In this document: in pieces, positions 55,236 through 63,564 of the stretch
How positions within the stretch are numbered: the stretch's first letter is position 1
Layout: every line of letters starts with the position of its first letter
Origin: Chitinophaga lutea
GTDB lineage: Bacteria > Bacteroidota > Bacteroidia > Chitinophagales > Chitinophagaceae
Direction of reading: 5' to 3'
Length of the DNA stretch: 64,000 nt
Assembly (NCBI RefSeq): GCF_003813775.1
Contig: NZ_RPDH01000002.1
Span: forward strand, 620,001-684,000
The notes under the pieces: model-generated
Seen by the model: the letters and a program-made list of their open reading frames with translations, nothing else
Databases searched by the model: none
Told to the model about the DNA's origin: nothing
Program-made: the position numbers and the translations under genes

Positions 55236-55820
55236 TTAATCCTGGAAATAATATACCTGCGTCGGGGTCACCACGATGTTCATCGGCACGTCCCCTTCGT
55301 AGGCGTCTTCTATCAGCTCCGGCAGCGGCGGGAACAGGCTCAGGCCGATGGCCTTCACGTCTTTCCGGCACTGCTGCAAAAATTCGTCATACATGCCTTT
55401 GCCGTACCCGACGCGGTGGCCGGCCTCATCAAACGCCAGCATCGGCACAAACACCACATCTATTTCTTTCGGCGCCACGATGCGGCCGCTCTCCGGCTCC
55501 GGGATGCCGTAGGCGTTATGCACCAGGCGCGTCCGTTCGTCCCACAGGTAATGCTGCATGTTGCCGGTGGCGAGGTACGACCGTGAAAGCACCAGCTGTA
55601 CGCCGGGATAGGTGCTGCGCAGCCATTCGGCCAGCGGGTAAGTGTCCACTTCCTTTTTGGCCGTGATGGGCAGAAAGAGATGCACGTACACCGGGCTGCC
55701 CAGGTGTAGTTCCCTGCAATGCCGCAGCAGTGCGGCGTTGAGGCGGGCCGCTTCTTCGTCCGCCAGTTCCAGCCGGCGTGCAAGATACGCCTTTCGTATA
55801 TCCTTTTTGGTGAACGTCAT
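55236..55820 (-). CDS. 5-formyltetrahydrofolate cyclo-ligase
   Basis: 194 residues from the ATG at 55820, which overlaps the bioD stop by four bases (ATGA); the frame is open further upstream but that part is bioD sequence. It returns 5-formyl-THF to the folate pool with ATP. Family marks: RKAYLARRLEL near the start, FLPITAKKEVDT, DVVFVPMLAFDEAGHRVGYG and GMYDEFL. Confidence 0.93.
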   Translation of the reverse strand: MTFTKKDIRKAYLARRLELADEEAARLNAALLRHCRELHLGSPVYVHLFLPITAKKEVDTYPLAEWLRSTYPGVQLVLSRSYLATGNMQHYLWDERTRLVHNAYGIPEPESGRIVAPKEIDVVFVPMLAFDEAGHRVGYGKGMYDEFLQQCRKDVKAIGLSLFPPLPELIEDAYEGDVPMNIVVTPTQVYYFQD

Positions 55821-56458
55821 GCCGTGAGCAGTGTTTGCAGATGCGGCCTCATCAACTCCGCCTGTACCTGTACAAAATCCCGGTTGAGCTTGCGCGCGCG
55901 CGGAATGCGGGTGATGCGGGGGTAATGGCTCCATTCCACCACATCGTCTTCGTTGGTATGATGATCGCCGTTAAAAATCCATCCTACGACCGGTATCCCG
56001 GCCTGTTTGAGCGCCATGGCCGTGAGCAGGCAATGGTTGATGCTGCCCAGGTAGTTCTGCGCCACCACGATCACTTTGGCTTCCAGCTTTTTGATCAGGT
56101 CGAGCATAAACACTTCGCCGTTCAGCGGCACCATCAGGCCGCCGGCCCCTTCCACCACCAGCGGATGGGCGGGGTCCTGGAGCTTGCGGGCCTGCTCCGC
56201 GATCCGGTCTTCAAAAATGGTGATGCCTTCGCGCCGCGCCGCCAGGTGCGGGGAAGCAGGCATCCGCAGCCGGTACAGTTCATCCCGCACCAGGGAAGGA
56301 TTGCTCAGCAATGCCCGCACGGTTTGCGTATCGGTAGTGTCCTGAAGGCCCGCCTGTACGGGTTTCCAGTACTGCGCGCCCAGGGCTTCGGCCACACAGG
56401 CGGCCGCCACCGTTTTGCCCACGCCGGTACCTATACCGGTGATGAAGATGTTGTTCAT
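55817..56458 (-). CDS. bioD: Dethiobiotin synthetase
   Basis: 213 residues. It closes the ureido ring of dethiobiotin with ATP and CO2. P-loop ITGIGTGVGKTVAAA (6-20), WKPVQAGLQD (31-40), LVVEGAGGLMVPL and VVAQNYLGSINH are typical. No other biotin gene is in the window. A TATATTTG box ends 5 nt before the ATG, so the transcript seems to be almost leaderless. Confidence 0.96.
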   Translation of the reverse strand: MNNIFITGIGTGVGKTVAAACVAEALGAQYWKPVQAGLQDTTDTQTVRALLSNPSLVRDELYRLRMPASPHLAARREGITIFEDRIAEQARKLQDPAHPLVVEGAGGLMVPLNGEVFMLDLIKKLEAKVIVVAQNYLGSINHCLLTAMALKQAGIPVVGWIFNGDHHTNEDDVVEWSHYPRITRIPRARKLNRDFVQVQAELMRPHLQTLLTA

Positions 56459-56463
56459 AAAAG

Positions 56464-56471
56464 CAAATATA
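56464..56471 (-). promoter_or_regulatory. -7 box (TATATTTG) of bioD
   Basis: An exact TAnnTTTG on the minus strand in the 62-bp gap between bioD and the divergent cystathionine beta-synthase gene. On the plus strand of the same gap, TAATTTCG at 56495-56502 is one base off and may serve the other gene. Confidence 0.6.
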
Positions 56472-56520
56472 AACCATCATTCAACCAATTACCTTAATTT
56501 CGTTCATAAGCATCAAGATT

Positions 56521-57879
56521 ATGAAGTACTGTGAAAATATACTGGAAACGATCGGCCACACGCCCCTCGTGAAGTTGCATCGTGTAACGGCCGAACTGCC
56601 CTGTACCGTGCTGGCCAAAGTGGAATTCTTCAACCCCGGCAACTCCATCAAAGACCGTATGGCGCTGAAAATGGTGGAAGAAGCGGAAAAGAAAGGCTAC
56701 CTCAAACCCGGCGGCACCATCATCGAAGGCACGTCCGGCAATACCGGGATGGGCCTCGCGCTGGCGGCCGTGATCAAAGGGTACAAATGTATTTTCACCA
56801 CCACCGATAAACAGTCGAAAGAAAAAGTGGACATCCTCAAAGCCGTTGGCGCCGAAGTGATCGTGTGCCCCACCAACGTGCTGCCGGACGATCCGAAATC
56901 ATATTACTCCGTATCACGGCGGCTGAGCACCGAAGTGCCCAATTCGTTTTATGTGAACCAGTACGACAATCTCGCCAACCGCGACGCGCATTACGAGCAG
57001 ACCGGCCCGGAGATCTGGGAACAGACCGGCGGGAAGATCACCCACCTCGTTGTGGCCACCGGCACCGGCGGCACCATCACCGGCACGGGCAAGTTCCTCA
57101 AAGAAAAGAACCCCGACATCCAGGTGTGGGCAATCGACAGCTACGGTTCGCTGCTGAAGAAGTTTTTCGAAACCGGCGAGCTGGACATGAATGAAGTATA
57201 TCCTTACATCACCGAAGGCATCGGCGAAGATTTTGTGCCGCAGAACTACGATATGAGCGTGATCGATCACTTCGAAAAGGTGACCGATAAAGACGGCGCC
57301 GTGATGGCCCGCCGCATCGCCAAGGAAGAAGGCATTTTTGTGGGCTACTCCGCCGGCTCCGCCATCGCAGGGCTTGTACAGCTGAAAAGCCGCCTGAAGC
57401 CCGATGCCGTGGTGGTGGTGATTTTCCACGACCACGGCAGCCGTTATGTGGGCAAAGTGTATAACGACCAGTGGATGATGGAACGCGGGTTCCTGGATGT
57501 AAAAACGGTGAAAGACATCGTGAACAGCCGCCGCAACCTCCCGCTGGTGACCATTGCGCCCGACGAAAAAGTGACCGGTGCCATCGCCAAAATGAAAAAA
57601 TTCGACATCGAGCACCTGCCGGTGATCAAGGACGATAAATTCGTGGGCGCCATCTCCGAAGGCGGCCTGTTCAGCAAACTGATCGACCAGCCCGACCTGA
57701 AGGAAGCGGCCGTTGAAACCGTGATGCACAAGGCATTCCCGGTAGTCAGCATGGAAACGCCGATCGAAAAACTCTCCGTGTATATCAACAAAGAAAACGG
57801 CGCCGTGCTCACGCACGACGAAAGCGGCAACTATCACATCGTCACCAAATACGACATCATCCAGGCGCTGGGCAGCTAA
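56521..57879 (+). CDS. cbs: Cystathionine beta-synthase-like PLP enzyme with CBS domains
   Basis: 452 residues. The N-terminal 320 residues form a cysteine-synthase-type PLP fold: Lys44 in NPGNSIKDRM for the cofactor, GTSGNTGMGLAL, TGTGGTITGTG and GYSAGSAIAGL. The C-terminal part (about 335-452) is a CBS-domain pair (VTGAIAKMKKFDIEHLPVIK and HKAFPVVSMETP). The combination is that of cystathionine beta-synthase, which joins homocysteine and serine; cysteine synthase activity is an alternative. The gene after it starts one base after the stop. Confidence 0.9.
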   Translation: MKYCENILETIGHTPLVKLHRVTAELPCTVLAKVEFFNPGNSIKDRMALKMVEEAEKKGYLKPGGTIIEGTSGNTGMGLALAAVIKGYKCIFTTTDKQSKEKVDILKAVGAEVIVCPTNVLPDDPKSYYSVSRRLSTEVPNSFYVNQYDNLANRDAHYEQTGPEIWEQTGGKITHLVVATGTGGTITGTGKFLKEKNPDIQVWAIDSYGSLLKKFFETGELDMNEVYPYITEGIGEDFVPQNYDMSVIDHFEKVTDKDGAVMARRIAKEEGIFVGYSAGSAIAGLVQLKSRLKPDAVVVVIFHDHGSRYVGKVYNDQWMMERGFLDVKTVKDIVNSRRNLPLVTIAPDEKVTGAIAKMKKFDIEHLPVIKDDKFVGAISEGGLFSKLIDQPDLKEAAVETVMHKAFPVVSMETPIEKLSVYINKENGAVLTHDESGNYHIVTKYDIIQALGS

Positions 57880-57880
57880 T

Positions 57881-58660
57881 ATGTTGTACAAAGACCAATT
57901 AGGCCGGGAGGTGGAGATCCCCTCTCCTCCCCAACGCATCATTTCGGTGGTACCGTCGCAAACGGAGCTGCTGTACGACCTCGGCGCGCAGGTGCTGGGC
58001 ATCACCAAATTCTGCGTGCATCCCGACGCCTGGTTCCGCAGCATCACCCGCGTGGGCGGCACCAAACAGCTCAACCTGGAGCTGATCGCCTCCCTGCAGC
58101 CCGATCTCATCATTGCCAACAAGGAAGAAAACGAAAAGGCCCAGATCGAGGCCCTGGCGGCCCGTTTCCCGGTATGGACGAGCGACATCCGTCACCTCGC
58201 GGATGCCTGCGCGATGATCACCAGCCTCGGTGAGATACTTGAGCGCCGGCACTCCGCACAGCTCATCCGCCAGCGAATCGAAGAAGGCTTCGAGGCGTTG
58301 ACGCCGCTTCCCGTAGCGGTGCCCACGGCCTATTTCATCTGGCGCGATCCCTGGATGGTGGCCGGAGGCGATACGTTCATCCACGAAATGATGGCGCGCT
58401 GCGGTTTCAGGAACGTGTTTGAGGACCTGCCCCGTTACCCCTCCATTTCCCTGCCGCAGCTGGCGGCCAGCGCCTGTAAACTCGTGCTGTTATCCAGCGA
58501 GCCCTACCCCTTTAAGGAAAAACACATCGCCGAAATACGGGAATACGTTCCCGATGCCGATGTGAGGTTGGTGGACGGTGAGATGTTCTCCTGGTATGGC
58601 AGCCGGCTGATGCATGCGCCGGCGTATTTTGAGGCGCTGATCAGGCAGGATGGTCAATGA
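57881..58660 (+). CDS. BtuF-like helical-backbone metal/cobalamin-binding protein
   Basis: 259 residues. It matches periplasmic-binding-protein folds of the BtuF/FecB type: PQRIISVVPSQTELLYDLGA near residue 14, LQPDLIIANKEENEKAQIE, GGDTFIHEMMARCGFRNVF and YGSRLMHAPAYFEAL. It has no signal peptide or lipobox, so it should stay in the cytoplasm unless the start is wrong. Its start is one base after the upstream stop, so coupling is likely. A corrinoid or haem-related ligand is possible. Confidence 0.82.
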   Translation: MLYKDQLGREVEIPSPPQRIISVVPSQTELLYDLGAQVLGITKFCVHPDAWFRSITRVGGTKQLNLELIASLQPDLIIANKEENEKAQIEALAARFPVWTSDIRHLADACAMITSLGEILERRHSAQLIRQRIEEGFEALTPLPVAVPTAYFIWRDPWMVAGGDTFIHEMMARCGFRNVFEDLPRYPSISLPQLAASACKLVLLSSEPYPFKEKHIAEIREYVPDADVRLVDGEMFSWYGSRLMHAPAYFEALIRQDGQ

Positions 58661-58817
58661 CTGGATTTAGCAGTATCCGGCCCCGGTTTGCACTGAAAAC
58701 GCCGTTTAAAGGCTTCATAACCGGCTTCGAACTTCCTGCGTTTTGCCGTTCCGGGTTACCGGCAAACCTGTCTTTAAACTGGTCCGGCGTGGTGAAATCG
58801 TTGTTAGCTCTTTTCAT
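58641..58817 (-). CDS. Possible small protein (58 aa)
   Basis: Minus-strand ORF from an ATG at 58817 to a TGA at 58641; the last 20 bp overlap the 3' end of the BtuF-like gene. It starts MKRANNDFTTPDQFKDRFAG and is hydrophilic without a membrane segment. No family was recognised, and no -7 box was found upstream. It is listed because it fills most of an otherwise empty gap and its composition is protein-like. Confidence 0.35.
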   Translation of the reverse strand: MKRANNDFTTPDQFKDRFAGNPERQNAGSSKPVMKPLNGVFSANRGRILLNPVIDHPA

Positions 58818-58999
58818 GATTTTATAAGACCACAGTTCCCTTATAAAAATAACGTAAAGCTCCGTACGTCACTGGCTGAAACAACCGAAATTCTTCAATT
58901 TTTTTTCCAAAAAAGCAACCCGCCCGCCATATGCCCCGTACCCTATTCTGAAAAACGGGTTTCCTGTCAAATCTGAGTTAAAAACTAAACCACTCAATT
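58661..58999. other. Gap between the BtuF-like and Rieske genes
   Basis: Apart from the possible small minus-strand ORF (to 58817), the 339 bp hold an AT-rich stretch (58817-58999) without an exact TAnnTTTG box or hairpin. The Rieske gene's promoter must lie here. Confidence 0.4.
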
Positions 59000-59440
59000 A
59001 TGGAAAGAAGAAACTTTTTGTCCAGCATGGGCATTACGATTGCTATTGCCTGTACGGGCGGGTTGGCAGCCTGCGGCGGAAAAGGAGACGACCCGGCGCC
59101 GAACCCCAATCCGAACCCGAACCCGGGCGGTGGCGCCAGGCTTACGGCGAACCTCTCCACCCAGATCCCGAACGTGGGCGATTCCATAATCAGCGGCGGT
59201 GTAGTACTGATCCGTATCGCCACAGGCAATGTGCCCGCTTCGTTTTCGGCTGTCACCAGCACCTGTACCCACCAGGGCTGCACCCTTTCCGGGGTGTCGG
59301 GCGGTAAAATCGAATGCGCCAGCGCATGCGGGCACGGCAGTAAGTTCAATTTCGACGGCACGGTCAGCAACGGCCCGGCCACTTCAGCATTAACCAAATA
59401 CACCGTAGAGATCAGCGGCACAACGTTAACAGTGAAATAA
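59000..59440 (+). CDS. Tat-type lipoprotein with Rieske-like iron-sulfur domain
   Basis: 146 residues. The N-terminus has a twin-arginine-like motif (ERRNFLSS) and a lipobox (LAACGG), followed by a Pro-Asn linker (PNPNPNPN). The C-terminal domain is Rieske-like: box I CTHQGC is intact. Box II, normally CPCHGS, reads CASACGHGS: a residue sits between the last Cys and His, so the standard Cys-x2-His ligand spacing is broken. It may hold an altered cluster or none. It is likely a periplasmic or membrane-anchored electron carrier; partners are not in the window. Confidence 0.82.
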   Translation: MERRNFLSSMGITIAIACTGGLAACGGKGDDPAPNPNPNPNPGGGARLTANLSTQIPNVGDSIISGGVVLIRIATGNVPASFSAVTSTCTHQGCTLSGVSGGKIECASACGHGSKFNFDGTVSNGPATSALTKYTVEISGTTLTVK

Positions 59441-59454
59441 GCGTTTGAATGGAC

Positions 59455-59490
59455 AAAACCGCCGCGGCAACCATGCCGGGCGGTTTTTTT
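59455..59490 (+). terminator. Terminator after the Rieske gene
   Basis: A 9-bp outer stem (AAAACCGCC with GGCGGTTTT), a one-base bulge, a 5-bp inner stem and a T7 run. Confidence 0.85.
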
Positions 59491-59694
59491 ATGCGGTGAA
59501 CGGGATGCGGTAGCGCCCTGCAAATGTTACCCGGCACCGAAGGCGGCGGGACAACCGGGCCGCGGGGCACAGGGCGTTTTTCCGTTGCCGGCGGCCCCCC
59601 GGCCGCACAAACCCGGCGGCGGAACGCAGGTTAAATAATTAAAATATTATAAAAACAACCCGAAATCTTGCAAAAAAGCAAATTTATTAATGCC

Positions 59695-59702
59695 TATATT
59701 TG
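59695..59702 (+). promoter_or_regulatory. -7 box (TATATTTG) of the aldolase gene
   Basis: Exact TAnnTTTG 32 bp before the ATG. A TTG at 59668-59670 lies 24 bp upstream, slightly long for the -33 spacing. The stretch 59515-59630 before it is very GC-rich, unlike other gaps in the window. Confidence 0.6.
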
Positions 59703-59734
59703 CTTTCCTTTAAAAATAAAACATTTTAACGTCT

Positions 59735-60802
59735 ATGGGAAAGTACAAAGCCGGCGTATTATTCGGTGAAGAGCTGGAAGCGCTCTATAAAGATGCCAAG
59801 GAAAATGAATTTGCCATGCCCGCTGTAAACGTGGTAGGCACGAACTCAGTGAACGCGGTACTGGAAACGGCTGCCAAGGTGAATTCACCGGTGATCATCC
59901 AGTTTTCTAACGGCGGCGCCCAATTCTTTGCCGGTAAAGGTATGCCCAACGATAAACTGCAGGCGAACATCGCAGGCGGTATCTCCGGCGCCAAACACGT
60001 ACATGAGGTGGCCCAGTACTACGGTGTACCCGTGGTGTTGCACACCGACCATGCCGCCAAAAAATGGCTGCCCTGGATCGACGGCCTGCTCACTGCCGGC
60101 GAAAAATTCATGAAAGAGAACGGCCAGCCCCTCTACAGCTCGCATATGCTCGACCTGTCCGAGGAGCCCATCCACGAAAACATCGAAATCTCCAAAGCTT
60201 ATTTCCAGCGTATGAATAAACTGGGGATGTCTATCGAAATCGAGCTCGGCGTAACAGGCGGCGAGGAAGACGGCGTAGACAACTCCGGCGTGGAAAACTC
60301 CCTGCTCTACACCCAGCCTGAAGACGTAGCCTATGCCTACGAACAGCTGAGCGAAGTAGGCCCCCGCTTCACCGTAGCCGCTGCCTTCGGCAACGTGCAC
60401 GGCGTTTACAGCCCGGGCAACGTGGAGCTCCGCCCCGAAATCCTGAAAAACAGCCAGGATTTCATTCAGAAAAAACATAATACCGGCACCAAACCCGTTT
60501 ACTACGTGTTCCACGGCGGTTCCGGCTCTCCCAAACACCAGATCAACGAAACCCTCGGCTACGGTGTGATCAAAATGAACATCGATACCGATATGCAGTG
60601 GGCTTTCTGGGAAGGCGTACTGGATTACTACAAAGCCAAAGAAGGCTATCTGCAGGCCCAGCTGGGCAACCCCGACGGGGCGGACAAGCCGAACAAAAAA
60701 TACTACGATCCGCGCGTATGGCTGCGGAAAGGCGAAGAAACCTTCGTGAAACGCCTTGAAGAAGCCTTTACGGACCTGAATTGCATCAACCGAAACGCCT
60801 GA
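59735..60802 (+). CDS. fbaA: Fructose-bisphosphate aldolase, class II
   Basis: 355 residues, the class IIA length. It splits fructose-1,6-bisphosphate into glyceraldehyde-3-phosphate and dihydroxyacetone phosphate in glycolysis. Zinc-binding and catalytic motifs: VVLHTDHAAKKWLPWIDGL, GVTGGEEDGVDNSG, AAFGNVHGVY and YVFHGGSGSP. A promoter box upstream and terminator downstream make it a single-gene unit. Confidence 0.97.
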   Translation: MGKYKAGVLFGEELEALYKDAKENEFAMPAVNVVGTNSVNAVLETAAKVNSPVIIQFSNGGAQFFAGKGMPNDKLQANIAGGISGAKHVHEVAQYYGVPVVLHTDHAAKKWLPWIDGLLTAGEKFMKENGQPLYSSHMLDLSEEPIHENIEISKAYFQRMNKLGMSIEIELGVTGGEEDGVDNSGVENSLLYTQPEDVAYAYEQLSEVGPRFTVAAAFGNVHGVYSPGNVELRPEILKNSQDFIQKKHNTGTKPVYYVFHGGSGSPKHQINETLGYGVIKMNIDTDMQWAFWEGVLDYYKAKEGYLQAQLGNPDGADKPNKKYYDPRVWLRKGEETFVKRLEEAFTDLNCINRNA

Positions 60803-60817
60803 TCCTAAAAAAATGTT

Positions 60818-60848
60818 AAAAGCCCCGGCCGCAACGCCGGGGCTTTTG
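60818..60848 (+). terminator. Terminator after the aldolase gene
   Basis: A 12-bp stem (AAAAGCCCCGGC with GCCGGGGCTTTT) and a 6-base loop. Confidence 0.9.
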
Positions 60849-60921
60849 ATTTACGGAAAAGTTTAATTTTATCGTATCTTGCACCACTATTCTTTAATCT
60901 AATTTTAGTACAAAATCTAGT

Positions 60922-61767
60922 ATGAGCTGGTTTAAGCGAATTAAACAGGGTATTTCCACCACTACCAGTGAGAAGAAAGAGGCGCCGGACGGTTTATGGC
61001 ACAAATGCCCGAATTGTAAGAAAACGACCACCATGAAAGACCTGAAAGAACATTTGTACGTATGCGACAAGTGTAACTTTCATAACCGCATCAATTCACC
61101 TGAGTATTTTGAGATCATCTTTGATAATAACCAATTCGAAGAACTGTTTTCCAACATCTACCCGAAGGACCTCCTGGGTTTCAGCGATCTGAAACCTTAC
61201 GATGCCAGGCTGAAGGAAGCGCAAAAGAAATCAGGTCTGACCGACGCGATGCGGGTAGGCTTCGGTGAAGTGAACGGCAACGGCCTTGTGGTGGCCTGTA
61301 TGGATTTTAACTTCATCGGCGGTTCCATGGGTTCCGTGGTGGGTGAAAAAATCGCGCGGAGCATCGATCATTGCATCGCCAACAAGGTGCCCCTGCTGAT
61401 CATTTCCAAATCCGGCGGCGCACGTATGATGGAAAGCGCCTTCTCACTGATGCAGATGGCCAAAACGTCCGCCAAGCTCACCCAGCTGGCCGATGCCGGC
61501 CTTCCCTATATTTCTTTGATGACTGACCCCACCACGGGCGGCGTTACCGCGTCGTATGCCATGCTGGGCGATATCAACACCGCCGAACCGGGTGCCCTCA
61601 TCGGGTTTGCCGGCCCGCGCGTGATCAAGGAAACCATTAAAAAAGACCTTCCGGAAGGTTTCCAGAGCGCTGAGTTCCTGCTCGAGCACGGCTTCCTCGA
61701 TTTCATCCTGGACCGTAAAGAGCTGAAAAACAGGCTGAGCACACTGCTGGAACTTTTCAAGAAATAA
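60922..61767 (+). CDS. accD: Acetyl-CoA carboxylase carboxyltransferase subunit beta
   Basis: 281 residues. It moves the carboxyl group from biotin to acetyl-CoA in fatty acid synthesis, together with AccA. The N-terminal zinc ribbon is intact (HKCPNCKKT and [11 protein letters not shown]). The carboxyltransferase core shows [49 protein letters not shown] and [12 protein letters not shown]. accA is not in the window. TATCTTG about 40 bp upstream is a weak promoter candidate. Confidence 0.97.
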   Translation: MSWFKRIKQGISTTTSEKKEAPDGLWHKCPNCKKTTTMKDLKEHLYVCDKCNFHNRINSPEYFEIIFDNNQFEELFSNIYPKDLLGFSDLKPYDARLKEAQKKSGLTDAMRVGFGEVNGNGLVVACMDFNFIGGSMGSVVGEKIARSIDHCIANKVPLLIISKSGGARMMESAFSLMQMAKTSAKLTQLADAGLPYISLMTDPTTGGVTASYAMLGDINTAEPGALIGFAGPRVIKETIKKDLPEGFQSAEFLLEHGFLDFILDRKELKNRLSTLLELFKK

Positions 61768-61779
61768 AGAACCTCTTCC

Positions 61780-61848
61780 GGGGCTGACTGAAAAAGGAGG
61801 TACCGGCCGCTTCACGCAGGCCCCGCCTCCCGGATTTTGGTCAGCCCC
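61780..61848 (+). repeat. Long imperfect inverted repeat between accD and smpB
   Basis: GGGGCTGAC (61780-61788) pairs with GTCAGCCCC (61840-61848); inside it AAAA with TTTT and GGAGG (61796-61800) with CCTCC (61826-61830) extend the stem around internal loops. No T-run follows. The next base begins the smpB promoter box, so it may be a terminator for accD or an operator. Confidence 0.6.
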
Positions 61849-61849
61849 T

Positions 61850-61857
61850 TATATTTG
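61850..61857 (+). promoter_or_regulatory. -7 box (TATATTTG) of smpB
   Basis: Exact TAnnTTTG ending 6 nt before the smpB ATG, so the transcript probably starts at or next to the start codon. Confidence 0.6.
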
Positions 61858-61863
61858 TGCGAA

Positions 61864-62304
61864 ATGGCAGAATTAAAAAACAGATCGGCTTATTACGAAT
61901 TTGCGATAGAAGATAAATATATCGCCGGCATGGTATTGACAGGTACGGAAATCAAATCCATCCGTGGCGGTAAAGTGAGCTTTAACGATAGTTTCTGTTA
62001 TTTCTCGAAAGGCGAACTGTACGTGAAAAGCCTGCACATCTCCGAATACTCCCACGGCACCTACGCCAATCATGATCCCCTCCGCGAACGCAAGCTCCTG
62101 CTGCAGAAAAAAGAGCTCCGCAAAATGGAGAAAAAGCTCCAGGAAAGAGGGTACACCATCGTGCCGCTGCGTATATTCATCAACGAAAAAGGCCTCGCCA
62201 AAATGGAAGTAGGCCTCGGCAAGGGTAAAAAACTGCACGACAAACGCGACAGTATCAAACAGCGCGAAGCCGACCGCGAACTGAGAAGGAATTTCAAATT
62301 ATAA
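61864..62304 (+). CDS. smpB: SsrA-binding protein
   Basis: 146 residues from the ATG at 61864 (MAELKNRSAYYEFAI); an in-frame start at 61837 lies upstream of the promoter box. It brings tmRNA to stalled ribosomes. Motifs: YIAGMVLTGTEIKSIRGGKV, YVKSLHISEYSHGTY, DPLRERKLLL and the C-terminal KKLHDKRDSIKQREADRE tail. The tmRNA gene is not in the window. Confidence 0.97.
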   Translation: MAELKNRSAYYEFAIEDKYIAGMVLTGTEIKSIRGGKVSFNDSFCYFSKGELYVKSLHISEYSHGTYANHDPLRERKLLLQKKELRKMEKKLQERGYTIVPLRIFINEKGLAKMEVGLGKGKKLHDKRDSIKQREADRELRRNFKL

Positions 62305-62309
62305 GCCCT

Positions 62310-62341
62310 GCAAAGGCGGCCTCCGGCCGCCTTTGCATTTT
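62310..62341 (+). terminator. Terminator after smpB
   Basis: A 12-bp perfect stem (GCAAAGGCGGCC with GGCCGCCTTTGC), TCC loop and ATTTT tail. Confidence 0.9.
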
Positions 62342-62358
62342 ATTTATATTTCTGGCCC

Positions 62359-62366
62359 TACATTTG
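62359..62366 (+). promoter_or_regulatory. -7 box (TACATTTG) of the next lipoprotein gene
   Basis: Exact TAnnTTTG 20 bp before the ATG at 62387, with TTTG at 62332-62335 23 bp upstream inside the terminator stem. Confidence 0.6.
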
Positions 62367-62386
62367 CCTGTACCATATTACAATCT

Positions 62387-63526
62387 ATGAATATGTTCCG
62401 ATACCTGCCCCTCCTGCTCATGCTTGTGCTCTTTTCCTGCAAGTCAGGAGAAAAACTCTACAACAAAGGCCGCTATGGCGAAGCCGTGGAAGCTTTCGTG
62501 AAGAAACTGCAACGCCGCCCGTCAGACGCCACCGCGCTGCAACTACTCCCACGGGCATACGAAGCCGCCATGGAGTACCACGAGGGCCGGGCCAAACAGG
62601 CCCTCGCAAGTAACAACGATCTGAAATGGGAATCCGTGCGGCTCGAATACCGCGCCATGCAGTCGCTCTACAACACCATCCGCAGCTCCCCCGCCGCCCT
62701 GGGCGTGGTGAAACCGAAAGACTATTCCGCCGCCATCACCGGCGCCCAGGAAAACGCCTCGGAAGCCCGCTATGCCAGAGGGGTGCAATTGCTCGAAGAA
62801 GGCAACAAACAGGCAGCCCGCGCGGCCTTCGAGGAATTCGACGCCGCCCTCCGCCTCACACCGAATTATAAAGACGCCGCCCGGCTCCGCGATCAGGCCT
62901 ACCAGATCGGACTGATCAACGTGGTTGTCAGCGAAATAGACGTACGCTCACCCTACTTCCAGTTTTCGGCCGACCAGTTCCGGGACGCCCTCGTCCGCAA
63001 CCTCGAAAACCGCCAGATCAACACCTTCGTGAAGTTTTACGACGAACGCAGGGTGCGCGGCGAACGGGATTTCCGCCCGGACCAGTACATGGAACTCCGG
63101 TTTATGGACTTCATGGTGGGCCAGACGTACGTAGACCGCTACCAGCGCGATGTATCGAAAGTGATTTCCGTACCGGGCAACCAGAAAGACTCCACCGGTA
63201 AAGTCATCATGGTCGACATCACCGTGCGGGCCACCCTCTTCATCACCAAAAAAACGGTCGCCTCCAGCGGCCTGCTCGATTATCGCATCACCGACGTGAA
63301 CGATAGCCGGGTGCTGCGGCAGGACAGGGTGCCGGGCTCCTTCACCTGGCAGAACCAGTACGGCACATTCCGCGGCGACGAACGCGCGCTGAGCGATGCG
63401 GACCGGGCGCTGCTCGGCGGCCGCGACATCCCTCCGCCCCCGCCGCAGGACCTGTTCATGGAGCTTACACGCCCCATTTACGACCGGTTCGCCAGCGACC
63501 TCAGAAGTTTTTACAGCCAGTATTAA
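62387..63526 (+). CDS. Lipoprotein with tetratricopeptide-like helices
   Basis: 379 residues from the ATG at 62387, which begins a lipoprotein signal (LMLVLFSCKS, Cys18); the longer ORF start at 62333 lies inside the terminator/promoter region. Residues 20-170 are helical with TPR-like pairs (LYNKGRYGEAVEAFVKKL and ARGVQLLEEGNKQAARAAFE). The C-terminal half is beta-rich with no recognised domain. It should sit in the outer membrane or periplasm; function unknown. Confidence 0.75.
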   Translation: MNMFRYLPLLLMLVLFSCKSGEKLYNKGRYGEAVEAFVKKLQRRPSDATALQLLPRAYEAAMEYHEGRAKQALASNNDLKWESVRLEYRAMQSLYNTIRSSPAALGVVKPKDYSAAITGAQENASEARYARGVQLLEEGNKQAARAAFEEFDAALRLTPNYKDAARLRDQAYQIGLINVVVSEIDVRSPYFQFSADQFRDALVRNLENRQINTFVKFYDERRVRGERDFRPDQYMELRFMDFMVGQTYVDRYQRDVSKVISVPGNQKDSTGKVIMVDITVRATLFITKKTVASSGLLDYRITDVNDSRVLRQDRVPGSFTWQNQYGTFRGDERALSDADRALLGGRDIPPPPPQDLFMELTRPIYDRFASDLRSFYSQY

Positions 63527-63564
63527 CATTCCGGCATCCATATTGTTATAATGGAACTAAAACA

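Noticed and set aside
56914..58188. 424-residue minus-strand ORF opposite the cystathionine beta-synthase-like gene
   Set aside because: It crosses two sense genes with strong motifs and shows no family features.
59515..59630. Very GC-rich stretch between Rieske and aldolase genes
   Set aside because: It holds several short palindromes but no ORF, terminator T-run or known RNA motif; it is not enough to call a feature.
61837..61863. Upstream extension of smpB
   Set aside because: The extra nine residues lie over the -7 promoter box; known SmpB proteins start at the equivalent of the ATG at 61864.
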